Shown: positions 1 through 8,800 of the stretch, piece by piece | Layout of the letters: the number at the start of each line of letters is the position of its first letter | Position numbering within the stretch: position 1 is the first letter of the stretch | Position numbers and translations under genes: made by a program | The notes under the pieces: model-generated | The model's input: only the letters and a program-made list of their open reading frames with translations | Databases searched by the model: none | What the model was told of the DNA's origin: nothing | From: an uncultured bacterium | GTDB taxonomy: Bacteria > Actinomycetota > Coriobacteriia > Coriobacteriales > Coriobacteriaceae | Assembly: GCA_905214465.1 (NCBI GenBank) | Contig: CAJMMD010000007.1 | Location: 16,385-80,384 of the forward strand | Direction: 5' to 3' | Length of the DNA stretch: 64,000 nt

Positions 1-1
1 G

Positions 2-1393
2 TCTCCCGCGCGCAAGCTTGCGCTCGATGTGCTGATGGAGGCCGATCGCCGCGGTATGTATGCGCGCGACGTGCTGTCCTCTCGCGCATCGGCCAAGGCT
101 ATTGACCAGCGCGATTCCGCTTTTGCCGCCCGCTTGGCGCTGGGTGTTGCCGCCACTCAGGGTATTTTGGACGAGTTGCTCGATCAGTTTCTCGATAAGC
201 CTAAAAAGGTCGCGCCCCGTGTGCGCATGGCACTTCGTATCTCGGCCTTCGAGATGCTCTATTTGCATACTCCGGGTCGCGTTGCGGTGAGTCAGGGCGT
301 TGAACTCGTACGCAGCGGTGCTAAGTCTGCCGCTGGCTTGGCCAATGCTGTGCTGCATAAGGTTGCGGACAACGTCGAGGATTTTGCCGCCGCGGCGGAT
401 GCCGATGAGTCCGAACGTCGTCTGCTGCGTCTGTCTCGCCTGATGGGACTGCCGCGCTGGCTGTGCGCTCGCATTATGGCATCGTTCGACACGCCCGAGG
501 GCACGCTCAACTTTGCCGGTAATCTGGCCCCTGCGCCGCTGGCTCTGCATGAGAACGCCTTTGCGATCAAGCCCGATCCGCTTATCTCTCAGCTTGTGGC
601 GCCCGTGTTCCCGGGTTGCCATGCGCCGGTCGATGCTCAGGTTACGGTTGCGTCCGGTGTGTTTGAGCGTGCTGCTGCCGTTGCCTCGGACCTTAACGCC
701 CAGCTCATCGCTACCGCGGCGACGCGTCCCGGGCGTTGCCTGGAGATCGGTGCCGGCCGCGGCACCAAGACCTATGTGATGATGTGCCAGGCCAAGCGTG
801 CCGGGTATGAGCGTCAGCATACCGCGCTCGATCTGCACGATCGCAAGTGCGATCAGAATCTCGCGCGCCTGCATAAGGCTGGTATTACGGGTGTTCGCAC
901 GGTTTCGGGCGATGCTTGCGAGCTCGATGCGGTCCTTACGTCGTTTGATGCCATGCTTGGCAAACCTGCCCTGTTCGATACAGTGTTTATCGATGCCCCG
1001 TGCTCGGGCACCGGCACCATGCGCCGTCATCCCGAGATTCCGTGGCGCCTTGCCGAAAGCGACGTGACGTGCGAGTTGCCCAAGCTGCAACTGACTATGC
1101 TCAAAGAGGCCTCCGCGCGCGTGGCCGTTGGCGGCGAGCTCATCTATGCGACGTGCTCGGTTTTCGACGAGGAGAACACGCAGGTCGTGGAAGCGTTCTT
1201 GAGCTCTCCCGAGGGTACCGGTTTTAGCCTGGAGCCGCTCTCCGAGGCGCAGATTCTGCAACTTCCCGAGTTCGATCCGGCCAAGAAGCTCGTCTCCGTA
1301 CGCCAAAACGACCGAGGCCTCTTCCAAAGCGTGCCGGTAAACGCCGACTCCTACGACGGCCACTTCTGCGCCAGGCTAGTGCGCAACTCATAG
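2..1393 (+). CDS. rsmB: RsmB/Sun-type 16S rRNA cytosine-C5 methyltransferase, 5' end missing
   Basis: The reading frame is open to the window edge and reads SPARKLALDVLMEADRRG, typical of an RsmB N-terminus, so the true start lies upstream. An N-terminal NusB-like helical domain (about residues 1-140) is followed by a Rossmann methyltransferase domain. The SAM loop reads LEIGAGRGTKT, a divergent form of the usual AAPGGKT. The two catalytic cysteine motifs of the family are visible as DAPCSGTGTMRRHPEIPWR and YATCSVFDEEN. The expected role is S-adenosylmethionine-dependent m5C formation in 16S rRNA. The family assignment is firm; the exact target cytosine is inferred from the family. Confidence 0.85.
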   Translation, partial: SPARKLALDVLMEADRRGMYARDVLSSRASAKAIDQRDSAFAARLALGVAATQGILDELLDQFLDKPKKVAPRVRMALRISAFEMLYLHTPGRVAVSQGVELVRSGAKSAAGLANAVLHKVADNVEDFAAAADADESERRLLRLSRLMGLPRWLCARIMASFDTPEGTLNFAGNLAPAPLALHENAFAIKPDPLISQLVAPVFPGCHAPVDAQVTVASGVFERAAAVASDLNAQLIATAATRPGRCLEIGAGRGTKTYVMMCQAKRAGYERQHTALDLHDRKCDQNLARLHKAGITGVRTVSGDACELDAVLTSFDAMLGKPALFDTVFIDAPCSGTGTMRRHPEIPWRLAESDVTCELPKLQLTMLKEASARVAVGGELIYATCSVFDEENTQVVEAFLSSPEGTGFSLEPLSEAQILQLPEFDPAKKLVSVRQNDRGLFQSVPVNADSYDGHFCARLVRNS

Positions 1394-1416
1394 AGCTATC
1401 CATAGCGCAAAGAAAT

Positions 1417-1446
1417 AGCCCCGCGATCGGTGCTGGTCGCGGGGCT
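1417..1446. terminator. Bidirectional hairpin between convergent genes
   Basis: A perfect 10-bp stem, AGCCCCGCGA pairing with TCGCGGGGCT, lies between the ends of the convergent rsmB and FmdB genes. The T-tract is poor on both strands. It is placed to stop both transcripts. Confidence 0.6.
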
Positions 1447-1455
1447 GATTGGTTT

Positions 1456-1692
1456 CTAGTGGCTGTGTGGGCAGTTGGCGCAGCAGCCACTCGTGGCGCT
1501 GGTGCTTGAGCCACCGCTGCGCTGGTCGGTGTTGTAGAAGCCGCTGCCCTCAAACTTGATGCCGCTGGCCGAGAACGTCTTGGCGGCCGGAGCACCGCAG
1601 TTGGGGCACACGACCTCGGGGGTCTCGGACATGGGATGCTCAACCTCAAACACGTTGCCGCAGCTCGAGCACTTGTAATCGTAGCGCGCCAT
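1456..1692 (-). CDS. FmdB-family zinc ribbon protein
   Basis: A 78-residue protein with the FmdB-type start MARYDYKCSSCGNVFE and a second CPNCG knuckle about 25 residues on, giving a four-cysteine zinc ribbon (CxxC...CxxC). The C-terminus is rich in Ser/Gly and carries extra Cys/His (CCANCPHSH), possibly a second weak metal site. FmdB-type proteins are small putative regulators of unproven function. The gene is monocistronic and convergent with rsmB. Confidence 0.8.
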   Translation of the reverse strand: MARYDYKCSSCGNVFEVEHPMSETPEVVCPNCGAPAAKTFSASGIKFEGSGFYNTDQRSGGSSTSATSGCCANCPHSH

Positions 1693-1714
1693 AATACTTC
1701 CTTTTCAGCACAAA

Positions 1715-1736
1715 GCGGGCAGATTGCTCTGCCCGC
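1715..1736 (-). terminator. Terminator of the GH13-GH77 transcript
   Basis: A 9-bp perfect stem (GCGGGCAGA/TCTGCCCGC, 4-nt loop) lies downstream of the amylase/glucanotransferase stop codon. On the minus strand it is followed by a short TTTG. Confidence 0.55.
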
Positions 1737-1780
1737 AAAAATTCAAACGTCTGTAACTGTACCCTATATCGGGCGTTTTA

Positions 1781-4700
1781 TCACGCTTCGCCCCAGAATC
1801 TATGCGTGTTGCGCAGGAGCTGTGCGGTTTTGCCCTCAGCGGCCGCAACGTCGGCCTCGTCAGCCTGCCAGGTCCAGTTGCCCGTGGCCACGCCCGGTAC
1901 GTTCATGCGCGTGTCGTCGCCAAGCCCCAGCACGTCCTGCAGCGGCATCATCACCAGGGGAGCGTCGCTTGTCAGCGCGTCGCTCATCAGCTTGGCTGCC
2001 ACCTCAACACCGCTCGGCTCGTCGCCGCCCGCAAAGGAGCGCGTGCACCAACCGGCGAGCGTCGACGTGTCGTGCGTTGAGGTGTACATAATCTTGCCCG
2101 GCGTGGGTTGCACGCCGTTGCGGACGTCGTAATCGCTAAACTCCAGTACGTCCATACCGGGGAAGCCGCAAGTCGAAGCCATGGCGCGAACGTCGGGCGT
2201 CAGGTAGCCCAGATCCTCGGCGATAAAGTTGAGCGGCCCCAGCTCGTCATAGGCGGTCTGAAACAGGTCCTTGCCCGGTCCCGCCAGCCAGCGACCTTCG
2301 GCGCAAGCCTTGCCAGCGGGGATACTGAAGTAGCTGTGGAAGCCCAAGAAGTGATCCAGACGCACGCGGTCGTAAAGTGAGAACGCACGACGTAGGCGAT
2401 CCATCCACCAGCTATAGCCGTTCTGCTTCATGTGGTCCCAGCGGAACGTCGGGTTGCCCCACACCTGACCCTCGGGCGCAAAGTTGTCGGGCGGCGCACC
2501 GGAGATCTCGATTGCCTTGCCGGTATCGGATAGCCAGAAGTTCTCGGGTTCGCTCCACGCATCTGCCGAATCGTCGGACACGTACATAGGAATATCGCCG
2601 ATGACCTCGATGCCCTTCTTGTGCGCGTAGTTCATGAGCTCGCACCAGGCTAGGTCAAAGCGGTACTGCATGTACGCCTGAAGCTCGGCCTCGTCGTGGA
2701 AGCGCTTGTCGTCAATCAGGTGCTCGTTGTAGCGCGCAACATCTGCCGGCCAATCGTGGCGCGACTCGCCCTCAAAGTATTTCTTGACGGCCATGTAGAC
2801 GCAGTACTTCTCGAGCCAATCGGCATTGCGATGTTTAAACGCGGTGTACAGCGGATCGGCATCCTCGCCGCCACGGGCCTTCCAAGTTTCAAAGTCGGCC
2901 GCCAGCTCCTCGTGGCTTTCGGGCAGCAGGTCGATATTACCTGCAAAGGCCGAAGGACCGGCGTAAGGGGAGCGGAAGAAGTCCGTCGGGTTGACAGGCA
3001 GGACCTGCCAGTAGCGCATGCCCATAGCGGCCAGATGGTCGATAAAGCGACGCGTGGGTGCGCCGATCGTACCGGGCTTGCCGTCATCGGTCGGTACCGA
3101 GGTGATATGGCACACAACGCCCGCGCCGTAATCGAGCGGCTCCTGCAGGCGCTGCTCGGCATGGTGATAGATGATCGACGAGCCCAGCGGATACAAATCG
3201 AGCGTGACCGTGCCGTTGTGGATCTCGCACTCGTGACCGCTGATCACGTCACTCGCGCATTCGTCGAGCGCCGGAATCGTCACGCGGTGCGAATTGCGCA
3301 GACTACGGTTAATGATAACCGTCGCGGACTCGCCATCCCTGCCCGTGCGGTTGTATGCCAGCACCTCGTCGTTGAGCGCGAAGGCCTTGATCTCGCCGTC
3401 GATCATAAACGGCAGTGCGCGGCGTACGGCGGAGGCGTTTTTGACAATAGCCAGCGTGTCGAAGTCGTGCAGTTGGTCCTTGGTCGGCAGGGTGCGGCGG
3501 TTGCCCGGATCGGTTAGACCCTCCAGGCCGTATTCGTCGCCGTAGTAGATCGAAGGCACGCCGGGGAAGGTCATCTGCATGAGCGTGGCGAGCCAAAAAC
3601 GGCTCTTGGCCAGGCCCATCGAGTTCTCGTCCAGGCGCCATTTGCTGCGCTCGCACTCGGGCAGCTGCGACTCGTCGGGGCCGCCGCCGAGCACCGAGAT
3701 AATGCGCGGACGGTCGTGGCTCGAAAGCAGATTAAGTGCGCAGGACAGGGCCTCACGGGGATAGTTCTCGCGCAGGGTTTCGATTTCCTCGGCTGCCTGG
3801 TAGGCGTTCTTGTAGCCCATCAAAAAGCCGATGACCATGTCGCGGAAGGGGTAATCCATAGCAGAGTCCAACTCGGAGCCCTGTAGGTAGCGACGCAGAT
3901 GGCCGTAGCTGATCTTGTTGGAGGCGTCTTCCCAGACTTCGCCGAGCAACAGTGCATCAGGCTTCTCGGCAAGTACGGCCTTCTTGATCTCGGCCAGGAA
4001 GTCGTCGGAAAGCTCGTCAGCGACGTCCAGGCGCCAGCCATGAGCGCCGGCACGTAGCCATTTACGGATCACGCCGTCCTTGCCCAGAAGCCGCTCGCGT
4101 ACCAGCTCGGAGCTCTCATTGATGGCGGGCATGTTGCCCACGCCCCACCAGCAGTCGTACGAGCCGTCCTCGTGGAAATAAAACGCATCGCGCCACGGCG
4201 AGTCCTCGCTCTGCCACGCGCCCACGCCGGGGTAGTTGCCGTAGCGGTTGAAATAGATGGAGTCGTCACCCGTATGGTTAAAGACGCCGTCCAGGATGAT
4301 GGAGATGCCCAGCTTCTCGGCTGCCTGGCACAGCTCGGTAAAATCCTGCTCGGTGCCCAGGATTGGGTCGATCTTGGTGTAGTCGGCCGTGTCGTAGCGG
4401 TGGTTGCTCGCGGCCTCAAAGATGGGGTTGAGGTAGATGGCCGTAAAGCCCAGCTCGGCGATGCGGGGCAGGTCATTTTGGATACCCTTGAGCGAGCCGC
4501 CGTAAAAGTCCCAGGTCTTGATGGATCCGTCCTCGGCACGCTCGTACACGGGCGGCTCGTTCCAGTCCTCGACCATGCGGCGCTGGATTCCGTTGCGTGG
4601 CTTTTCGACTTCGGCCAGCGTGCGCTCGCGCCAGTTTTCATCTCGGGCGTAGCGATCGGGGAAGATCTGGTAGACCATGCCACGCTCGTACCACTCGGGA

Positions 4701-5077
4701 CGCACTTCGCGGTGCTTATAGACGGTAATCTGGAAGGACGGAACCTCGGCGTAGTCGTAAGTTACGCCCTCTCCGCCGGTGCGACCCTGCGGTGCGCCCA
4801 AGCGGACCTCGGGCTGGCCCTCGATATTGCATATAAAGCTGTACCACACAAGACACGGTTCAGTGCATTTGAGCTCGCCGGTAAAAATGCCATCGCCTTC
4901 GTGCTCCATTGGGATCAGGGTCTCGCCGACTTCATCGACCCAGGTGCGCAGCGTAAGCGTTGCCTGGTTGGAATCGGCATCCTCCAAAATCACCGAGAGT
5001 GCAACGGAAGTTCCAGTGGCCACAGCGCCAAACGGAGTGCGAAACTGCGGTAGACGGCTGTTGTGTATCAATCTCAT
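1781..5077 (-). CDS. Bifunctional GH13 alpha-amylase/neopullulanase - GH77 4-alpha-glucanotransferase fusion
   Basis: At 1098 residues this is about twice the usual length of either enzyme. An N-terminal beta-rich domain (about 1-120, like a neopullulanase N domain) precedes a GH13 barrel. Its four conserved regions are DGVFNH (263-268), GWRLDVADE (nucleophile Asp near 351), GEVWED (acid Glu near 380) and LSSHD (Asp near 455). From about residue 640 a complete GH77 (MalQ-like) domain follows, with YAGPSAFAGNIDLL, RLDHFLGF, FIAEDLGY and YTSTHDTSTLAGW. One polypeptide could therefore hydrolyse maltodextrins and shuffle the products. There is no signal peptide, so it is cytoplasmic. It is the last glycogen-block gene, preceded by about 215 bp holding TGGTAAAAC-type half-sites. 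The start is the only ATG before the conserved N domain. Confidence 0.9.
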   Translation of the reverse strand: MRLIHNSRLPQFRTPFGAVATGTSVALSVILEDADSNQATLTLRTWVDEVGETLIPMEHEGDGIFTGELKCTEPCLVWYSFICNIEGQPEVRLGAPQGRTGGEGVTYDYAEVPSFQITVYKHREVRPEWYERGMVYQIFPDRYARDENWRERTLAEVEKPRNGIQRRMVEDWNEPPVYERAEDGSIKTWDFYGGSLKGIQNDLPRIAELGFTAIYLNPIFEAASNHRYDTADYTKIDPILGTEQDFTELCQAAEKLGISIILDGVFNHTGDDSIYFNRYGNYPGVGAWQSEDSPWRDAFYFHEDGSYDCWWGVGNMPAINESSELVRERLLGKDGVIRKWLRAGAHGWRLDVADELSDDFLAEIKKAVLAEKPDALLLGEVWEDASNKISYGHLRRYLQGSELDSAMDYPFRDMVIGFLMGYKNAYQAAEEIETLRENYPREALSCALNLLSSHDRPRIISVLGGGPDESQLPECERSKWRLDENSMGLAKSRFWLATLMQMTFPGVPSIYYGDEYGLEGLTDPGNRRTLPTKDQLHDFDTLAIVKNASAVRRALPFMIDGEIKAFALNDEVLAYNRTGRDGESATVIINRSLRNSHRVTIPALDECASDVISGHECEIHNGTVTLDLYPLGSSIIYHHAEQRLQEPLDYGAGVVCHITSVPTDDGKPGTIGAPTRRFIDHLAAMGMRYWQVLPVNPTDFFRSPYAGPSAFAGNIDLLPESHEELAADFETWKARGGEDADPLYTAFKHRNADWLEKYCVYMAVKKYFEGESRHDWPADVARYNEHLIDDKRFHDEAELQAYMQYRFDLAWCELMNYAHKKGIEVIGDIPMYVSDDSADAWSEPENFWLSDTGKAIEISGAPPDNFAPEGQVWGNPTFRWDHMKQNGYSWWMDRLRRAFSLYDRVRLDHFLGFHSYFSIPAGKACAEGRWLAGPGKDLFQTAYDELGPLNFIAEDLGYLTPDVRAMASTCGFPGMDVLEFSDYDVRNGVQPTPGKIMYTSTHDTSTLAGWCTRSFAGGDEPSGVEVAAKLMSDALTSDAPLVMMPLQDVLGLGDDTRMNVPGVATGNWTWQADEADVAAAEGKTAQLLRNTHRFWGEA

Positions 5078-5171
5078 AGTACGGTCCAGTTCAATAGAAT
5101 CATGGCCTGCGGGCCATGGGTTTTACGCCTAAGATGTAAGTATATCTGTAGTACACAGGGTGTATAAACAA

Positions 5172-5219
5172 CATCCGTTTACCATCGGCGAACGGTTGTC
5201 CTAGAAAATCGTTTTACCA
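5172..5219 (-). promoter_or_regulatory. Putative operator half-sites upstream of the GH13-GH77 gene
   Basis: Read on the minus strand, TGGTAAAACGATTTT (5219 downward) and TGGTAAACGG (5184 downward) lie 95-145 nt upstream of the start codon. The same TGGTAAAACG core occurs in the glgB/HAD intergenic region at 15.1 kb. The CG-centred, imperfectly dyadic shape resembles LacI-family operators. Regulator identity is inferred. Confidence 0.4.
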
Positions 5220-5231
5220 CTACCTACAGAG

Positions 5232-5258
5232 AAGGGGCGCCCGGTTGGAGCGCCCCTT
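5232..5258 (-). terminator. Hairpin downstream of glgA
   Basis: A 9-bp perfect GC-rich stem (AAGGGGCGC/GCGCCCCTT, 9-nt loop) lies 35 nt past the glgA stop codon. No strong U-tract is present. Confidence 0.5.
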
Positions 5259-5292
5259 GCTTAGGGTTTGATGAGGTTTTGGATCGTCTGGA

Positions 5293-7578
5293 TTAGCGGC
5301 GCTTGCGGGTGGCCGTTGCCTTGCGGACGGAAGTCTTCTTCGACGGCGCCTTTTTCTCGGTTGCGGCGGCGGGGGAGACCGGGGTCTCCATTGTGGGCTC
5401 GGGCTTGGCCTTTACTGCGGGTTTGGCCTCGGCCTTAGCTTCCGCCTTAGGAGCAGCAGCCTTGGTCGTGGTCTTTTTGGCCGTCGTTGCAGTGCGCTTG
5501 CGCGTGGTGGTCTTGGCGGTCGGCTTGGCCTCGACAGCTGCCTCGGCCTTGGGCTCGGCGGCTGCCTCCTCGGCCTTGGTCGCAGTAGCATTTGCGGCGG
5601 CCTTCGGAGCGGCCTTGGTCGCAGTAGCCTTGACGGCCGTCGACTTCGTTGCCGTGTTCTTCTTGACGGTCGTTGCCTTCTTGGCGGTCGTGGTCGTCTT
5701 CTTGGCAGCGGTCTTTGCCGGAGCCTTGGCGGCCGGCTTGGCCTCTGCGACCTCGGCCTTTACCTCGGGAGCAGCCTCGGCCTCGGCGGCTTTCTTGGCA
5801 GCGGCGGTGGTGCGCTTGCGCGCGGTCGTTGTCTTGGCAGCGGTGGTCTTGCTCGCGGTCGCGGTCTTGCTCGCAGCGGCTTTCGTGGTCGTGGCCTTCT
5901 TCGCCGTCGTCTTACGAGTCGCGGTCTTCTTAGCTGCGGGCTTTACAGCAGGCTTGACCTCGACCTCTGCCTTGGGAGCAACCTCAGCCTTCACCTCAGG
6001 CTCGGCCTTTGCGGGCTCAGCCTCAACAGACTTCTCCTCGGCCTTGGGCTCCTCGGCGGCCACCGGCTCAGCAACAGCCTCAGGCTCGTCGACAACAGCC
6101 GCTGGCCTCTCAATCTCCGGATGCATAAAGAAGTACAGGTCCAGATACTTGTCGGCCGAGCGCGTCCAGCTAAAGTCCTGGCTCATGGCCTGCGTGACCA
6201 GCTGGTTCCAGGCATCGCGGTTGTCCCAGAACAGACGCGCCGCGCGGAACACCGCGTCGCCCATCTCGTCGCCGTTAAAGTTGCTAAACGAGAAGCCCGT
6301 ACCCTCGCCGGTAAACTCGTTGTACGGGATCACAGTGTCCTTCAGGCCACCGGTCTCGCGCACGATGGGCAAGGTACCGTAGCGCATAGCGATGATCTGC
6401 GACAGGCCGCAGGGCTCAAACTTCGAAGGCATCAGGAACATGTCGGCCGCGGCATACATACGCTGCGACAGCGCAGGATCGAACTCGATGCGTGCGGCCA
6501 TGGTGCCGGGGTACTTGTCCTGGAAGTATCGCAGTCCGTCCTCGTAGTCGCGGTCGCCAGTGCCAAGCACGGCCACCTGCACGCTGCCGGCCAGAATGCG
6601 GTCGAGCGCGTACATGACCAGGTCCATGCCCTTTTGGCGCGTCAGGCGCGTGACCATCACCATGAGCGGGCGGTCGTCGCGAACCTCGAGCCCCAGCTCT
6701 TCCTGCAGCTTGGCCTTGCACACGGCCTTGCCGGAACGGTCCTCCACGGTGTAGTTGGCGGCAATGCGCTTGTCGGTCGCCGGGTCAAAGCCTGCCACAT
6801 CAATGCCGTTCAGGATACCCTGCAGCGCGTAGGAACGCTCGCGCAAAACGCCGTCCAGGCCCTCGCCAAATTCGGGCGTCTGGATCTCGTTGGCATAGGT
6901 GGGGCTCACCGTAGTGATGGCGTCGGCATAGCGCAGGGCGCCCAGCATGTAGTTGATGCTGCAGGCGTCGCAACGCAGCTGCGAGGCGGCCGCCGGAATA
7001 TGCGCCACACCTAGGATGTCCTCCATCACGGTGTCGCTAAACTGGCCCTGGAACGCCACATTGTGGATCGAGAACACGGTCTTGACGCGGTCGTACAGCG
7101 GCAGGCCCTGGTAGAACTCGCGCAAGAACACGGGCGCCAGTGCGGTCTGCCAGTCATTGCAGTGCAGGATGTCGCACTCAAAGCCGGCCGGCAGGTGCTG
7201 CAGGCTCTCGGTGATGGCCTTGGAGAAGAACGCAAAGCGCTCGCCGTCATCAAAGAAGCCGTACGGATAGTCGCGCGCAAAGTAGCGCTCGTTGTCGATG
7301 AACATATAGGTGACGCCGTCGTGCTCGAGCTTCTCGAGACCGCAGTACTCGTTGCGCCAGCCCAGGCTCACGTAAAAGTCGGAGAAGTGCTCCATCTGCG
7401 CCTTGTACTCGTCCTTGATGGTGGCGTACTTGGGCACCATGACGATGACCTCGGCGCCGGCGCGCACAAGCGCCGCGGGCAGCGAGCCCGCCACGTCGCC
7501 CAGGCCACCGGTCTTTACAAACGGTGCGCACTCGGCCGAGGCAAACACGATCTGCATCTTTTTGCTGGAATCTGCCAT
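5293..7578 (-). CDS. glgA: Glycogen synthase with a long Lys/Ala/Thr-rich C-terminal tail
   Basis: ADP-glucose:glycogen glucosyltransferase (GT5). The KTGGLGDVAGSLP motif that binds ADP-glucose and the C-terminal PSKFEPCGLSQ and RETGGLKDTV motifs are present. The catalytic core ends near residue 490, the normal length for GlgA. About 270 further residues follow: first an acidic Glu/Ala/Pro stretch, then repetitive KKATTTKAA-like, strongly basic, histone-H1-like sequence ending in RKRR. The ATG at 7578 (MADSSKK) is chosen because GGGAG sits 5 nt upstream; an ATG four codons earlier lacks such a site. It follows glgD after an intergenic hairpin. The core function is certain; the role of the tail is unknown. 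Confidence 0.93.
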   Translation of the reverse strand: MADSSKKMQIVFASAECAPFVKTGGLGDVAGSLPAALVRAGAEVIVMVPKYATIKDEYKAQMEHFSDFYVSLGWRNEYCGLEKLEHDGVTYMFIDNERYFARDYPYGFFDDGERFAFFSKAITESLQHLPAGFECDILHCNDWQTALAPVFLREFYQGLPLYDRVKTVFSIHNVAFQGQFSDTVMEDILGVAHIPAAASQLRCDACSINYMLGALRYADAITTVSPTYANEIQTPEFGEGLDGVLRERSYALQGILNGIDVAGFDPATDKRIAANYTVEDRSGKAVCKAKLQEELGLEVRDDRPLMVMVTRLTRQKGMDLVMYALDRILAGSVQVAVLGTGDRDYEDGLRYFQDKYPGTMAARIEFDPALSQRMYAAADMFLMPSKFEPCGLSQIIAMRYGTLPIVRETGGLKDTVIPYNEFTGEGTGFSFSNFNGDEMGDAVFRAARLFWDNRDAWNQLVTQAMSQDFSWTRSADKYLDLYFFMHPEIERPAAVVDEPEAVAEPVAAEEPKAEEKSVEAEPAKAEPEVKAEVAPKAEVEVKPAVKPAAKKTATRKTTAKKATTTKAAASKTATASKTTAAKTTTARKRTTAAAKKAAEAEAAPEVKAEVAEAKPAAKAPAKTAAKKTTTTAKKATTVKKNTATKSTAVKATATKAAPKAAANATATKAEEAAAEPKAEAAVEAKPTAKTTTRKRTATTAKKTTTKAAAPKAEAKAEAKPAVKAKPEPTMETPVSPAAATEKKAPSKKTSVRKATATRKRR

Positions 7579-7602
7579 ATTGTCTCCCATGTTGCAATTC
7601 GA

Positions 7603-7636
7603 GAATAGCCGCCTGGCGCTAACCGGGCGGCTATTC
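7603..7636 (-). terminator. Intercistronic hairpin between glgD and glgA
   Basis: A perfect 11-bp stem, GAATAGCCGCC with GGCGGCTATTC and a 12-nt loop, lies between the glgD stop codon and the glgA start. On the minus strand it is followed by TCGAATTGC rather than a U-run, so it may attenuate or protect mRNA rather than terminate fully. Confidence 0.5.
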
Positions 7637-7668
7637 TACATGTTACGAGCGATGTTGCGGTGCCAACG

Positions 7669-8796
7669 TTAACGTACGATGGTGGTGTCGGAAGTTAACG
7701 GAGCCTTGCCCAGCACCAGGATGTTCTCGGGCGTGCCGCGAAGCTCGGTGTTGGTGGGGACCACGTTGTTCTTGTCCAGAATGGCGTTCTCAACGCGGGC
7801 GCCGCTCTTGATGATGCAGCTCTGGTTGATGATCGAGTTGGTCACCGAAGCTCCTTCCTCGACCACGACGCCGCGTGACAGGATTGAGTTGCGCACGGTG
7901 CCCTTGATGATGCAGCCGGCCGAGATGATCGAGTTGCACGCGTGGCTGCCGGTCGCATAGCGCGAAGGCGGCACGTCGTGAGCCTTGGTCAGGATCGGGC
8001 GCTCGGGATCGAAGAGCTGGTCGGCAACGGTCTGGTCGAGCAGGTCCATGCTGCGGCGATACAGCGACTTCTCGCTAAACACGCCCACGACCTCGCCCTT
8101 GTACTCGTAGCTGCACACGTCGATGTTGCCAAAGTCGCCCTGGAGTGCCTCGAGCAGGTCCAGATAGTCGGCGGCCTGGTAGTGGTCGATGATCTCGAGC
8201 AGCGTCTCGCGGTTGACGATGCAGCAGTCCATGGAGGCGTTGTCGCCGTACACGACGCCGGCGCTCACGCCCGTCAGGCGGCCGTTCTCGTTAATCTCGA
8301 GCTTGGTCTCGTCATCGACGTTGCGCGTGGCCTTGCAGTACACCACGGTCATCTGGGCGCCAGATTTCTCGTGCGCCTCGATGATGGTGTTGAGGTCCAT
8401 GTTAAAGATGATGTTGGTGCCCATCATCACGACATAGGGCTTCTCCGAGCGCTGGAACAGCGTCTTGTTGGAGATGATGTCGCGCAGCAGGAAGCGCATG
8501 CCGCCCTTGGTGGTGCCATACGCGTTGCCGGGCACCATGAACAGGCCGCCCTTCTTGCGGTCCAGGCCCCAGTCCTTGCCCGAGCCCACGTGGTCGATCA
8601 GCGAGCGGTAGTTACCCGGCATGACGACACCGACGGTCTTAATGCCGGCATTCATCATGTTGGACAGCGGAAAGTCGATCAGGCGGTAGCGGCCCAAAAA
8701 CGGAACGGACGCGATGGGGCGGTCCTTGAGCAGGACGCTGCCGTAGGTCGAAGAGTAGTTAGCGGTGATATAGCCGATGGCCTTGCGATTGATCAT
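7669..8796 (-). CDS. glgD: Glucose-1-phosphate adenylyltransferase, GlgD-type subunit
   Basis: A nucleotidyltransferase-fold protein of about 375 residues with a C-terminal left-handed beta-helix (SIINQSCIIKSGARVENAIL). The N-terminus (MINRKAIGYITANYSSTYGSVL) lacks the GGxGxRL nucleotide loop seen in the adjacent GlgC, which is typical of GlgD. GlgD pairs with GlgC as the non-catalytic or regulatory subunit of ADP-glucose pyrophosphorylase in Gram-positive bacteria. The ATG at 8796 is preceded by AGGGGGA 8 nt away. It begins 4 nt after the glgC stop, implying co-translation. Confidence 0.9.
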   Translation of the reverse strand: MINRKAIGYITANYSSTYGSVLLKDRPIASVPFLGRYRLIDFPLSNMMNAGIKTVGVVMPGNYRSLIDHVGSGKDWGLDRKKGGLFMVPGNAYGTTKGGMRFLLRDIISNKTLFQRSEKPYVVMMGTNIIFNMDLNTIIEAHEKSGAQMTVVYCKATRNVDDETKLEINENGRLTGVSAGVVYGDNASMDCCIVNRETLLEIIDHYQAADYLDLLEALQGDFGNIDVCSYEYKGEVVGVFSEKSLYRRSMDLLDQTVADQLFDPERPILTKAHDVPPSRYATGSHACNSIISAGCIIKGTVRNSILSRGVVVEEGASVTNSIINQSCIIKSGARVENAILDKNNVVPTNTELRGTPENILVLGKAPLTSDTTIVR

Positions 8797-8800
8797 CGGA

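Noticed and set aside
4172..5053. A 293-codon open frame antisense to the GH13-GH77 gene
   Set aside because: It mirrors conserved catalytic-domain codons of the opposite strand; no independent evidence for a gene.
5303..6382. A long Val/Ala-rich open frame antisense to the glgA tail, resembling a membrane protein
   Set aside because: It is the complement of the repetitive Lys/Ala/Glu-coding tail, which yields Leu/Val/Ala/Ser-rich sequence automatically.
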